DNA of 64,000 nucleotides, taken from assembly GCF_013033355.1 (NCBI RefSeq), contig NZ_WQDY01000008.1:124001-188000 (forward strand), written 5' to 3'. Both the position numbers and the translations under genes were made by a program. Below are positions 43,397-51,413 of this stretch, in pieces (the stretch's first letter is position 1; each line of letters starts with the position of its first letter). This DNA comes from Ruegeria lacuscaerulensis. GTDB lineage: Bacteria; Pseudomonadota; Alphaproteobacteria; Rhodobacterales; Rhodobacteraceae. The notes under the pieces were generated by a model. The model saw nothing but the letters and a program-made list of their open reading frames with translations. It searched no databases and had not been told where the DNA came from.

Positions 43397-43762
43397 ATGC
43401 GTGCAAAGGTCAGTCAGGATAATCGGGGGCGAAAACAAGTGGCAGAAGCCTGCCTCGAGCCTTGCTCGGTCGAGCGCGGGATGCGGATCATAGGCGGTAA
43501 GTGGACGGGTTCGATCCTATGGCACCTGAAAGACGGGCCCGTGCGATTCAATGACTTGTCCCGCATGATTGCAGGTGCCAGCAAAAAGATGATCACCGAG
43601 CGTTTGCGTCAGCTTGAGGCACAAGGTTTAGTGAAGCGACACGTGCTACAGACATCTCCCGTTTCGGTCGAATACTCTGTCACCGAGCTTGGCCGCAGCG
43701 CGCTGGGCGTTCTGGACGATTTGAGCAAGTGGAGCGAGACTTTGCCTGCGGCCGTCGTTTGA
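43397..43762 (+). CDS. HxlR-family transcriptional regulator
   Basis: A 121-residue winged-helix protein with the HxlR pattern: CSVERGMRIIGGKWTGSILWHLKDGPVRFNDLSRMI, then ASKKMITERLRQLEAQGLVKR and VEYSVTELGRSALGVL. Two cysteines lie just before the DNA-binding core (EACLEPCS), as in redox- or quinone-sensing members. The ATG at 43397 follows AAGGGA. Divergent from a quinone reductase-like gene and a glutathione transferase gene, so a role in electrophile response is likely. Confidence 0.9.
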   Translation: MRAKVSQDNRGRKQVAEACLEPCSVERGMRIIGGKWTGSILWHLKDGPVRFNDLSRMIAGASKKMITERLRQLEAQGLVKRHVLQTSPVSVEYSVTELGRSALGVLDDLSKWSETLPAAVV

Positions 43763-43775
43763 GACATTGGTTAAT

Positions 43776-43796
43776 AGTTCGGAAATTTTCGAAACT
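43776..43796. promoter_or_regulatory. Putative LysR operator upstream of the ABC transporter operon
   Basis: Arms AGTTCGGA and TCGAAACT separated by five bases. The right arm is identical, and the left arm nearly so, to the perfect palindrome in front of the LysR gene at 53938, with the same 8-5-8 spacing. It lies about 210 bases before the binding-protein gene. The match links that regulator to this operon (inference). Confidence 0.55.
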
Positions 43797-44006
43797 AATA
43801 TACGATGATATCAAATACATGTATTTGTCCTCCGTAGGGCTTGATGGGTGTTGCGTCACCATGCTTCACTTTTCTGGCCAATCCGGCGCGTCGAGCCGCT
43901 GGCCAAAAAATCCGGGGAGTTAGAGCTTCCCGAGACTGTTTGTAAGGTGCGGGACCGGCATTTGCCGACAGAACAGCATCGCGAACGCCCAACATGGAGA
44001 TATCAG

Positions 44007-44957
44007 ATGAAGAAACTCACCACACTTATGGGAAGTGCAGCAGCTCTTGCCGCAGGTCCCGCGCTTGCCGCAGATATCGTGATCGGTGTGCCAAACTGGG
44101 CATCGGTGAACGCCACGGCGCATATCCTTGAAGTTGTGATCGAAGAAAACCTGGGCTTGGACGTAGAGCTTCAGAACGGCACCAACCCGATCGTGTTCGA
44201 GGCGATGGATTCTGGCGCGATGCATGTCCACCCCGAGGTTTGGATGCCGAACCAGCAGAACCTGCACGACACCTATGTCAAAGACAACGGCACCGTGGTT
44301 ATGAACGAAAACCCGGTTCAGGCCGAGCAGGGCATGTGTGTGCCCACGGCGACAGCTGAAAAATATGACATCAAGTCCATCGACGATCTGAGTGATCCGG
44401 ACAAGATGGCAATCTTTGACACCGACGGCAACGGAACGCCCGAGGTTTGGATCGGTGCGCCGGGCTGGGCTTCGACCGTGGTCGAAAAAATCCGGGCCAA
44501 GTCCTATGGCTATGATCAGATTTTCGATCTGACCGAATACGAAGAAACCATCGCCTATGCGAATCTGGCCAACGCCGCCAAGGCCGGCGATCCGTGGATC
44601 GGTTTCTGCTACAGCCCGCACTACATCTTTGTGACACAGGACCTGACCGTTCTGGAAGAGCCCGCCCATGATCCGGCGACCTGGACCATCGTGCAGCCCA
44701 CAGATGATCCCGACTGGCTGGATAAATCCGAGGCATCCTCGGCCTGGAACGGCGCCACACTGCACCTTCACTACGCCAAGGAGCTGGAAGACGCCTACCC
44801 CGAGGTGGCCGCTCTGTTCCGCAACTACCAAATGCAGGGTGACGACCTGAGCGCGATGGGCAAGGCCCTTGCTGTGGACAATGTGGAAGCAGCAGACTTT
44901 GCCCGCGATTGGGTGGCCAACAACGAAGATACCGTTCTGAACTGGCTGACCAACTAA
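44007..44957 (+). CDS. ABC transporter substrate-binding protein, betaine/TMAO (ProX/OpuAC) type
   Basis: A 316-residue periplasmic binding protein with a Sec signal ending PALAAD. The OpuAC fold is shown by IVIGVPNWASVNATAHILEVVIEENLGLDVELQNGTN and MHVHPEVWMPNQQN. Several tryptophans (W31, W79, W148, W154, W197) can form the aromatic cage that holds a quaternary ammonium group. It is most like TMAO- or betaine-binding proteins of marine bacteria, but no Tmm or Tdm gene is nearby, so the ligand is open. The ATG follows GGAGATATCAG. A hairpin follows the gene. Confidence 0.88.
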   Translation: MKKLTTLMGSAAALAAGPALAADIVIGVPNWASVNATAHILEVVIEENLGLDVELQNGTNPIVFEAMDSGAMHVHPEVWMPNQQNLHDTYVKDNGTVVMNENPVQAEQGMCVPTATAEKYDIKSIDDLSDPDKMAIFDTDGNGTPEVWIGAPGWASTVVEKIRAKSYGYDQIFDLTEYEETIAYANLANAAKAGDPWIGFCYSPHYIFVTQDLTVLEEPAHDPATWTIVQPTDDPDWLDKSEASSAWNGATLHLHYAKELEDAYPEVAALFRNYQMQGDDLSAMGKALAVDNVEAADFARDWVANNEDTVLNWLTN

Positions 44958-44971
44958 GACGCATTCCCAGG

Positions 44972-45000
44972 GGGCCGTCGCGACCAGTTCGCGGCGGCCC
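44972..45000 (+). terminator. Intercistronic hairpin after the binding-protein gene
   Basis: Arms GGGCCGTCGCGA and TCGCGGCGGCCC with one mismatch and a five-base loop, between the binding-protein and ATPase genes, followed by TTTGC. Such hairpins often lower downstream expression or stabilise the upstream mRNA, giving more binding protein than ATPase. Confidence 0.7.
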
Positions 45001-45041
45001 TTTGCATATAGATCGGGGAAAACCCCGCATATGAGGGGCAA

Positions 45042-46079
45042 ATGGACGAACCTGTCGTAAAACTTGAAAATGTCTGGAAAATCTTTGGCGCGCGCGCCGA
45101 AGAGGCCATGGCGGCTGTGCGCAGCGAGGGTATTGGAAAACCCGAGGTACTTGAACGCTTTAACTGTGTCGTAGGTGTGCAGGGCGCAACCTTCGAGGTG
45201 CCACGTGGCGAAATTTTCTGCATCATGGGCCTGTCAGGGTCCGGCAAATCCACTCTGGTTCGACATGTGAACCGCCTGATTGAACCGACTGCGGGTAAGA
45301 TCGAGATCATGGGGCAGGATGTCTCGAAAATCTCGGAGTCCGAATTGCGTCGCATTCGCGCCCAGCAGATCGGGATGGTGTTTCAGCATATGGCGCTGAT
45401 GCCGCACCGCTCGGTCCGCGACAACGTGGCTTACCCGCTAGAGATTAGGAAGGTGTCGAAATCCAAGCGTTGGGCGGTGTCCGACCACGCGCTTGGTCTG
45501 GTAGACCTGACAGGCTATGAGGATCGCTTGCCCAAAGAACTGTCGGGCGGGATGCAGCAACGTGTTGGCATCGCCCGCGCGCTGGCTTCAGACCCCGAAA
45601 TCCTGTTGATGGATGAGCCGTTCTCGGCCCTAGACCCATTGATCCGCTTGCAGTTGCAGGATCAGTTCAAGGCGCTGGTGGCGCAACTGAAAAAGACCAC
45701 GCTGTTTATCACCCATGACTTGGACGAGGCCATACGGATCGGCCACCGCATTGCCATCATGAAGGACGGTGTGATCGTGCAGATCGGCACGCCCGAAGAT
45801 ATCGTGATGAACCCCGCCGACGATTACGTGCGCGAATTTGTGCAGGGGATTTCCAAACTGAAACTGGTCAAGGCCCATTCGATCATGGAGCCTCTGGCCA
45901 GCTATTCCGGCCCGACCGAGGGCGCGCCGCGTGCCGATGAAGGTGCTGATCTGGACCAGTTGATTGATCTGGCCGTTAACACCGAACTGCCGGTGATCAT
46001 CACGGATGGTGGCAGCGACGTGGGTGTCGTGACCAAGCCGCGTCTGCTGCGCGGTATTCAGGGGGGCAAAAATGACTGA
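45042..46079 (+). CDS. ABC transporter ATP-binding protein, quaternary-amine type
   Basis: A 345-residue ATPase driving import. Walker A is GLSGSGKSTLVRHV, the signature LSGGMQQRVGIARAL, and Walker B ILLMDEPFSALD. Before the Walker motif lies the insert RAEEAMAAVRSEGIGKPEVLER, typical of the ProV/OpuAA group. The final 80 residues after the core are not a clear CBS pair and end in GGSDVGVVTKPRLLRGIQGG. It overlaps the permease gene by eight bases. GAGGGG precedes the ATG. Confidence 0.93.
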   Translation: MDEPVVKLENVWKIFGARAEEAMAAVRSEGIGKPEVLERFNCVVGVQGATFEVPRGEIFCIMGLSGSGKSTLVRHVNRLIEPTAGKIEIMGQDVSKISESELRRIRAQQIGMVFQHMALMPHRSVRDNVAYPLEIRKVSKSKRWAVSDHALGLVDLTGYEDRLPKELSGGMQQRVGIARALASDPEILLMDEPFSALDPLIRLQLQDQFKALVAQLKKTTLFITHDLDEAIRIGHRIAIMKDGVIVQIGTPEDIVMNPADDYVREFVQGISKLKLVKAHSIMEPLASYSGPTEGAPRADEGADLDQLIDLAVNTELPVIITDGGSDVGVVTKPRLLRGIQGGKND

Positions 46080-47661
46080 CGCAACCACCGAACTGAAAGT
46101 CACTGCCGCCTCGGATATCGAGGTGGATCGCGACGCACTTGACCGCTCGATCCACGAATTTGCGGGTCCGAACGGGGATTACTACGTCAACGCCTTTCAC
46201 AAAATCCACGATGCGACCAGCGCGGTTCCAAACACGTTCAATAAATGGGCGGCGGCGCTGGGTCCGTTCTGGTCCGCCTCGCGGGCGATTTGGGGGATGT
46301 TCTGGACCTTCCTGATTCTTGAAATCATCGCATGGGTGCAAATCGGACGCGGGGCCTGGGGCAATCCTGGCGCCGACATGGCCGAACGCGCCGAGCGCCA
46401 ACAAGCCCGCGCGAACGAGCTGTTGGAACGCGCCGCCGCGGCGACCGAACAGGGGGATATCGACCGGTTCACCAAATTGGCCGAGAATATCCAGAGGGCA
46501 GCAGACAGCAGTTTTGAAAAAGCCGCGGCCGCCCAGTCGGAATCGCTGGGGATCATGCTGACTGGCTTGGTGATGTTGCTGGTGTTCAAGCTTGTGCAGG
46601 GGCTTTACGCGGACCGCATCTACGAAAAACAGTATTCGCGCTGGCGGATTGATCCCGACAGCACTGAAAGCGGGCGCTCTACGCGCAACACGGTTCTGGG
46701 CGCCGTTCTGATTGCCGCAATCGGGCCTCTGATCGTCTATAAATTTACCGTCAACGCTTCGCTCGCGATGCTGGATGCGTTCCCGGAGAAAGAGGTCTCG
46801 GCCTTGTTTCTGGGCGAAGATGGCGGCACGCTGTTCTCAAGCCTCGCCAGCTGGATGGAGGCCAAGATCGACGCCGCAGCCCTTGCGGGCGGGGACGTGT
46901 TCGACGGGATCGTCGCTGGGGTGCGCTCGGTCCTGGATGCGTTGACGATTGCACTGATTGGATCGCCATGGCCGGTCGTGATGCTGGTGATCTGCGTCAC
47001 CGCGTGGCGTGCGGCGGGGCCGCGTGTGGCGATTTTCACCGCCGCCTCTTTGGCTTACATCGCACTTCTGGGTTACTGGGATGTCGCAATGGAGACGGTC
47101 GCTTTGGTAGGTGCAGCCGTGTTGCTATGCGTGGTAATCGGCATTCCTCTGGGTATTTGGTTCGGTAAATCGGCGCGGGCTTACCGCGCGGCGGAACCGG
47201 TGCTGGACCTGATGCAGACGCTACCGGCCTTTGTCTACCTGATCCCGATCATCGCCTTCTTTGGCACCGGAAACCCGCCGGGCATTCTGGCGACGATCAT
47301 CTTCGGGATGCCGCCGGTGATCCGCCTGACGGCGCTGGGGATGCGGGGTGTGCCGGACAGCATCAAAGAGGCCGCAGTGGCCTTTGGTGCATCGAAATGG
47401 CAGTTGCTGAAGGATGTTGAGATCCCACTGGCGCTGCCTTCGATCATGACTGGGGTGAACCAGACGATCCTTATGTGTCTGTCGATGGTGGTGATCATCT
47501 CGCTGATCGGCGGCGGCGGTCTGGGCAAGGAAATCCTTGAGGCGCTGCAATATGCGGCCAAGGGTCCGGGTCTGTTGGGCGGCTTTGCCATCCTGTTCTG
47601 TGCCATGGTCATCGACCGGATCGTGCAGGGGGCCTTCCGGCGAGAAGACGAGAAAATCTAA
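46072..47661 (+). CDS. ABC transporter permease, ProW type with long N-terminal region
   Basis: A 529-residue inner-membrane permease. The C-terminal half is the conserved channel with QTLPAFVYLIPIIAFFGTG and the EAA loop GVPDSIKEAAVAFGASKWQLL that contacts the ATPase. The N-terminal half has a first helix near residues 76-90, then a charged, alanine-rich segment (about residues 101-157) likely to form a coiled coil, then helices at 159-176 and 224-243. ProW itself lacks such a coil. It resembles the long TmoV-type permeases of marine bacteria. A terminator follows. Confidence 0.88.
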   Translation: MTDATTELKVTAASDIEVDRDALDRSIHEFAGPNGDYYVNAFHKIHDATSAVPNTFNKWAAALGPFWSASRAIWGMFWTFLILEIIAWVQIGRGAWGNPGADMAERAERQQARANELLERAAAATEQGDIDRFTKLAENIQRAADSSFEKAAAAQSESLGIMLTGLVMLLVFKLVQGLYADRIYEKQYSRWRIDPDSTESGRSTRNTVLGAVLIAAIGPLIVYKFTVNASLAMLDAFPEKEVSALFLGEDGGTLFSSLASWMEAKIDAAALAGGDVFDGIVAGVRSVLDALTIALIGSPWPVVMLVICVTAWRAAGPRVAIFTAASLAYIALLGYWDVAMETVALVGAAVLLCVVIGIPLGIWFGKSARAYRAAEPVLDLMQTLPAFVYLIPIIAFFGTGNPPGILATIIFGMPPVIRLTALGMRGVPDSIKEAAVAFGASKWQLLKDVEIPLALPSIMTGVNQTILMCLSMVVIISLIGGGGLGKEILEALQYAAKGPGLLGGFAILFCAMVIDRIVQGAFRREDEKI

Positions 47662-47667
47662 ACACAA

Positions 47668-47695
47668 AACGCCCCCGCCAGCCGGGGGCGTTTTT
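47668..47695 (+). terminator. Rho-independent terminator after the ABC permease
   Basis: Arms AACGCCCCCG and CGGGGGCGTT with a five-base loop, followed by a run of T. A strong terminator seven bases after the permease stop. Some transcription may read into the ureohydrolase gene, which starts 18 bases later. Confidence 0.88.
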
Positions 47696-47712
47696 CATTT
47701 AAGGGGATGCAG

Positions 47713-48687
47713 ATGACCGACCGCTATGAACAGTCGATGATGGATAACCTGTATTGGTGGGGCGTACCGACCCTGTTTCGCTGTCCCAATACCGGCCCCG
47801 AGGGGCAGGACATTGCGCTTGTCGGCGTCCCGCATTCCACCGGAAACGGCACGACCGAGCGGGATCAGCACTTGGGTCCGCGCGCGCTGCGCCATGTCTC
47901 GGCGGTGCAGCGGCGGGTGCACTCGGTGTTCGAAATCGACCCGTGGAGCAGCGCCAAGATCGCCGATGTGGGCGACGTGCCCTTTCCGCGCGCGAATGAC
48001 AACGAGGACTGCATCGAGCGTATTACGACCTTTTACAAAGACATCGACGCAGCAGGCGCGCGGCCTGTGTCGGTGGGTGGAGATCACTCGATTACGGGCG
48101 GCATCGTGCAGGCGCTGGGGCGTGGTCAACTGGCCGGGGGAGAGCCCGTCAGCTTTCTGCATCTGGATGCCCATACGGATGTGTTCACCAAGGTCGATCA
48201 CTTTCTGGGCGCCAAGAAATCCGCCGCCCATTGGGGCGCGTATCTGGCCGATCAAGGGCAGGTTGATCCGACGCAATCCATGCAGATCGGTCTACGGGGT
48301 CATCCGCGCAGTCTGGACTGGCTGCAGCCGTCTTATGACTATGGCTACAACATCGTCACCATGCGCGAGTTCCGACAGCGCGGGCTGGAGGACGTGGTGG
48401 CGCAAACGCGCGAAGTGCTGGGCGACCGTCCGGTCTATATCACCTTCGATCTGGATTGCCTTGACCCGACCGTTGCGCCTGCGGTGTCCAATCTGGAACC
48501 TGGCGAGAAGGGGTTCGATATTGACGAAGCCGTAGGGATTTTGCGCGCCGCGCGCGGGTTGAATATCGTGGGCGGAGACGTAGTCTGCATGATGCCCACC
48601 AAGGACAGCCCCAACAATATCACCGCCCTGACCGCAGCGGCGGTGATGTTCGAGATGATTTCGATGATCGCCGAAAACGTCCGTTAG
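47713..48687 (+). CDS. Ureohydrolase (agmatinase/arginase family), copy 1
   Basis: A 324-residue metal-dependent hydrolase of a guanidino compound, releasing urea. Metal motifs are present: SVGGDHSITGG, FLHLDAHTDVF, and FDLDCLDPTVAPAVSNLEPG. The usual PGTGTPE after the last aspartates is PAVSNLEPGE here, so the substrate pocket differs from common agmatinases. The first ATG (47707) touches the ribosome site AAGGGG, so 47713 is preferred. It faces its paralogue end to end, with a four-base overlap of the stops. Confidence 0.88.
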   Translation: MTDRYEQSMMDNLYWWGVPTLFRCPNTGPEGQDIALVGVPHSTGNGTTERDQHLGPRALRHVSAVQRRVHSVFEIDPWSSAKIADVGDVPFPRANDNEDCIERITTFYKDIDAAGARPVSVGGDHSITGGIVQALGRGQLAGGEPVSFLHLDAHTDVFTKVDHFLGAKKSAAHWGAYLADQGQVDPTQSMQIGLRGHPRSLDWLQPSYDYGYNIVTMREFRQRGLEDVVAQTREVLGDRPVYITFDLDCLDPTVAPAVSNLEPGEKGFDIDEAVGILRAARGLNIVGGDVVCMMPTKDSPNNITALTAAAVMFEMISMIAENVR

Positions 48688-49652
48688 CGGCGGGCCTCGA
48701 CGGCCTGCGCCAATACGCAGAGCAGTTCGAACATGAGCGAAATCCCCAGCCACGCGGTGCCGCCCGAGGCGTCGAAAGGCGGTGAGACCTCGACCAGATC
48801 GGCGCCCACCAAGTTCACCCCGGCCATCTGGCGGATCACCTGCTGGGCCTGAAAACTGTTCGGGCCACCGATCTCGGGCGTGCCGGTGCCGGGGGCAAAT
48901 GTCGGGTCCACAAAGTCGATATCATAGGTGCAATAGGTCGGCGCGTCGCCGACAATGCTGCGCACCTCGGCCATGACAGCGTCGATACCCCGGTCGAACA
49001 ACTCTTCGATACGGATGATGCGGATGCCCTGCGCTTCGCCCCACTCGATATCCTCGGTGTTATAGGCGGTGCCGCGAATGCCCACCTGAACAAAGCGTTT
49101 GGGATCGACCAGCCCTTCTTCGACCGCACGGCGGAACGGGGTGCCGTGCGTAAACTTGTGCCCGCCGAAATAGCTGTCGAACAGGTCGGTATGGCTGTCG
49201 AACTGGATCAGCCCCAGCGGGCCGGATTTGGCCAGCGCGCGCAGGACGGGCAGGGTGGTCAGGTGATCCCCTCCGGCGGTCAGGGGGGTGATGCCGCGCG
49301 AGGTCAGGTCGGCGTAGAACGACGTCACGCGGTTCAGCGTGTCTTCGATATCCACCGGGTTAGGGGCCACGTCGCCCAGATCGGCGCAGTTCATCATCGC
49401 AAAGGGCGCCACCCCGGTTACAGGGTTCATCGCGCGGATCATGGTCGAGTAATCCCGCAACTGGCGCGGTCCGTGGCGCGCGCCGGGGCGGTTCGTGGTG
49501 CCCCCGTCCCAGGGGATGCCGACCAGCCCGATATCAACCTCGGCGATCCGCGCGTGATCCAGCGTCATGCCCGGCAAGCGCATAAAGGTCGGCACGCCGG
49601 CAAATCGCGCAAGTTCCATGGCCGAGACGGGCTGAAAGAAAGGGTCGGTCAT
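48684..49652 (-). CDS. Ureohydrolase (guanidinobutyrase/guanidinopropionase-like), copy 2
   Basis: A 322-residue ureohydrolase with the motifs LTAGGDHLTTLP, QFDSHTDLFDSYFGG and YDIDFVDPTFAPGTGTPEIGG. The HTDLFDSYFGGHKFTHGTPFRRAVEEGL block is like guanidinobutyrase and guanidinopropionase rather than E. coli SpeB. It lies downstream of the MttB-like gene by 60 bases on the same strand and converges on copy 1. The two proteins are not close copies. Cleaving a guanidino acid to urea plus an amino acid is the likely reaction. Confidence 0.88.
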   Translation of the reverse strand: MTDPFFQPVSAMELARFAGVPTFMRLPGMTLDHARIAEVDIGLVGIPWDGGTTNRPGARHGPRQLRDYSTMIRAMNPVTGVAPFAMMNCADLGDVAPNPVDIEDTLNRVTSFYADLTSRGITPLTAGGDHLTTLPVLRALAKSGPLGLIQFDSHTDLFDSYFGGHKFTHGTPFRRAVEEGLVDPKRFVQVGIRGTAYNTEDIEWGEAQGIRIIRIEELFDRGIDAVMAEVRSIVGDAPTYCTYDIDFVDPTFAPGTGTPEIGGPNSFQAQQVIRQMAGVNLVGADLVEVSPPFDASGGTAWLGISLMFELLCVLAQAVEARR

Positions 49653-49712
49653 CGGGGCCTCATTCCTGTGTATTTAAGCCGACCCTAGCCGCCGGGGGAG
49701 GCTTGGGGAAGG

Positions 49713-51230
49713 TCAATCAAGGATATGAAACCGGGCGCGGATTGCTTCATCCTGTTCGGGGGTCAGGTATTGGGGGTGGTGGGTATTCAGGATTTCTTTG
49801 GCACGTGAGCGGGCAGTGGTCCATGCGTCGCTGGCGCCTTCATCTGCCCAAGTGCGGGGCTCGGACCGGTCTGCAAGCTCGGGGTAGTAATAGTCGCGCT
49901 CCATGGCGTCATAGGTATGGGCGCTGCCCAGAAAATGCCCGTCGCCCAGAACCGACTGGCAGATTGCGTCGAACCCAAGGTTTTCCTCGGTCACTTCGAT
50001 CCCGCGCAGGGCGCGATAAGTGTGGGCGTGCATCTCATTGTCCAGCACGAAGCCCTCGAAACTGGCCCCTAGCAGAGACGCCGTCATGCCCGAGCTTTCA
50101 TAGATCAGGTTCCCGCCCGCCAGCGCTGCCGCTAGTGAGGTGATGCCCTTTTCCGTCCCGTATTGCGCGTCAATCGCCTTGGCATCCGTCATCGAGGCCG
50201 CCACACCCGACGGCAGCCCCAACCAGTTGGAAATCTGCGCCGAGGCCGCGTTCAGGATCGCCGTCTCACCACTGCCGCCCGCAAAAGACCCGGTGCGCAG
50301 GTCCACGATGAAGGGCCAGTTGGAAAACACCATCGGAAAGCCCGGTTTGATCGTGTTGACCATGACAAGGCTGGCCAATGTTTCGGCCAGCGACTGCGCC
50401 AGAAACCCGGCCAGCGTGGCCGGGGCGGTCGCGCCCGCTTGCGCTGCGGTGATGCAGGACATGGGGATATTATGGGTAATGCATTCATAGACCACGTCCA
50501 CCGCATCTTCGCCATAGCGCAGGGGCGAGATGACCGGGCTGATATGCGCTTTCAGGAAGGGTCGCGCGGCGAATGCGCCGGGCCCTCCGGCTACGATATC
50601 CAACATGTCGACGATGGGCGCGACATGTTCGGCCAGCGTAAAGGACGTGGCAATCGGCTTGGTCGTGTTGCGGATCAGCGCATAGGCGGTGTTCACGTCC
50701 AGATCGAAATTATCCGGCACATCGGTGGCCACGCAGCAGCGGGTGAACCAGCTGACATTGGGCAGCGTGTCCTGTAGCCGGGTAAAATCATGCAGATCGG
50801 TCAGGGTTGAGGGGCGATATAGCCCCGTGTCGATATCCAGCGTCTGAACCGCCGCGCCGCCGGTGCCGAAATACACCCGGTCTCCGCCCACCTCGACCGA
50901 ACGCGCGGGATCGCGGCCATGAAAGGTGAATTGTTTGGGGGCGAATTGAATGGCCTGTTTGACCATGGCGCGCGGGAACAGCAATCGGTCGTCAGGGCCG
51001 GGTTGCGCTCCGGCAGCCCGCAGGTCGCCGGCCAGCCGATCCGGCACCTCGCCCATCCCCAGGGTTTCTAGCAGGCGCAGGGCGGTGTCGTAAATTTGCG
51101 CGATCTCGACGTCTGTTAGCGGCTTGAAGGCCCCACCGATCTGGCCGGGCGGGCAGGGATCAATCACGGGGGCGGCCGCGCGCTGCGCGTGCCGGGCGCG
51201 TCTGCCGCTTCGTTTGCTGCCCGTGCTCAT
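49713..51230 (-). CDS. Trimethylamine methyltransferase (MttB) family protein, non-pyrrolysine
   Basis: A 505-residue protein of the MttB superfamily, whose members move a methyl group from a quaternary or tertiary amine to a corrinoid protein. Landmarks include QFTFHGRDPARSVEVGGDRVYFGTGG, PLRYGEDAVDVVYECITHNIPM and YESSGMTASLLGASFEGFVLDNEMHA. No in-frame TAG interrupts the gene, so it lacks pyrrolysine, like the glycine betaine methyltransferase MtgB. The ATG at 51230 has AGGAA upstream; the first 30 residues are basic. No corrinoid-protein gene is in the window. Divergent from the FAD-GcvT gene. Confidence 0.85.
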   Translation of the reverse strand: MSTGSKRSGRRARHAQRAAAPVIDPCPPGQIGGAFKPLTDVEIAQIYDTALRLLETLGMGEVPDRLAGDLRAAGAQPGPDDRLLFPRAMVKQAIQFAPKQFTFHGRDPARSVEVGGDRVYFGTGGAAVQTLDIDTGLYRPSTLTDLHDFTRLQDTLPNVSWFTRCCVATDVPDNFDLDVNTAYALIRNTTKPIATSFTLAEHVAPIVDMLDIVAGGPGAFAARPFLKAHISPVISPLRYGEDAVDVVYECITHNIPMSCITAAQAGATAPATLAGFLAQSLAETLASLVMVNTIKPGFPMVFSNWPFIVDLRTGSFAGGSGETAILNAASAQISNWLGLPSGVAASMTDAKAIDAQYGTEKGITSLAAALAGGNLIYESSGMTASLLGASFEGFVLDNEMHAHTYRALRGIEVTEENLGFDAICQSVLGDGHFLGSAHTYDAMERDYYYPELADRSEPRTWADEGASDAWTTARSRAKEILNTHHPQYLTPEQDEAIRARFHILD

Positions 51231-51413
51231 CCGGTTCCTTTCCCGTTGCTTTTCCCGAAACCTAAGCGCCACATTGCGCCCCACGCAAAGGCGAAGTGCA
51301 ATTTGCAGAATCCGCAATCGCGGTTTCGATTTTTCAATACAAGCGCCGGGCGGCTTGTCGTGCGCGCGCATTGTTCCGCAAGACTTGGGCGGAACAGAAC
51401 AGGAGCCGCGCCC

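Noticed and set aside
43920..45041. 373-codon frame antisense to the ABC binding protein
   Set aside because: Shadow frame; the plus-strand gene has a signal peptide and a full family match.
44007..47661. Certain assignment of the importer as TmoXWV for TMAO
   Set aside because: The proteins look similar in type, but neither Tmm nor Tdm is encoded nearby and the cluster contains ureohydrolases, so the substrate is left open.
49713..51230. Pyrrolysine-containing trimethylamine methyltransferase
   Set aside because: No in-frame TAG is present within the gene, so it belongs to the non-pyrrolysine branch.
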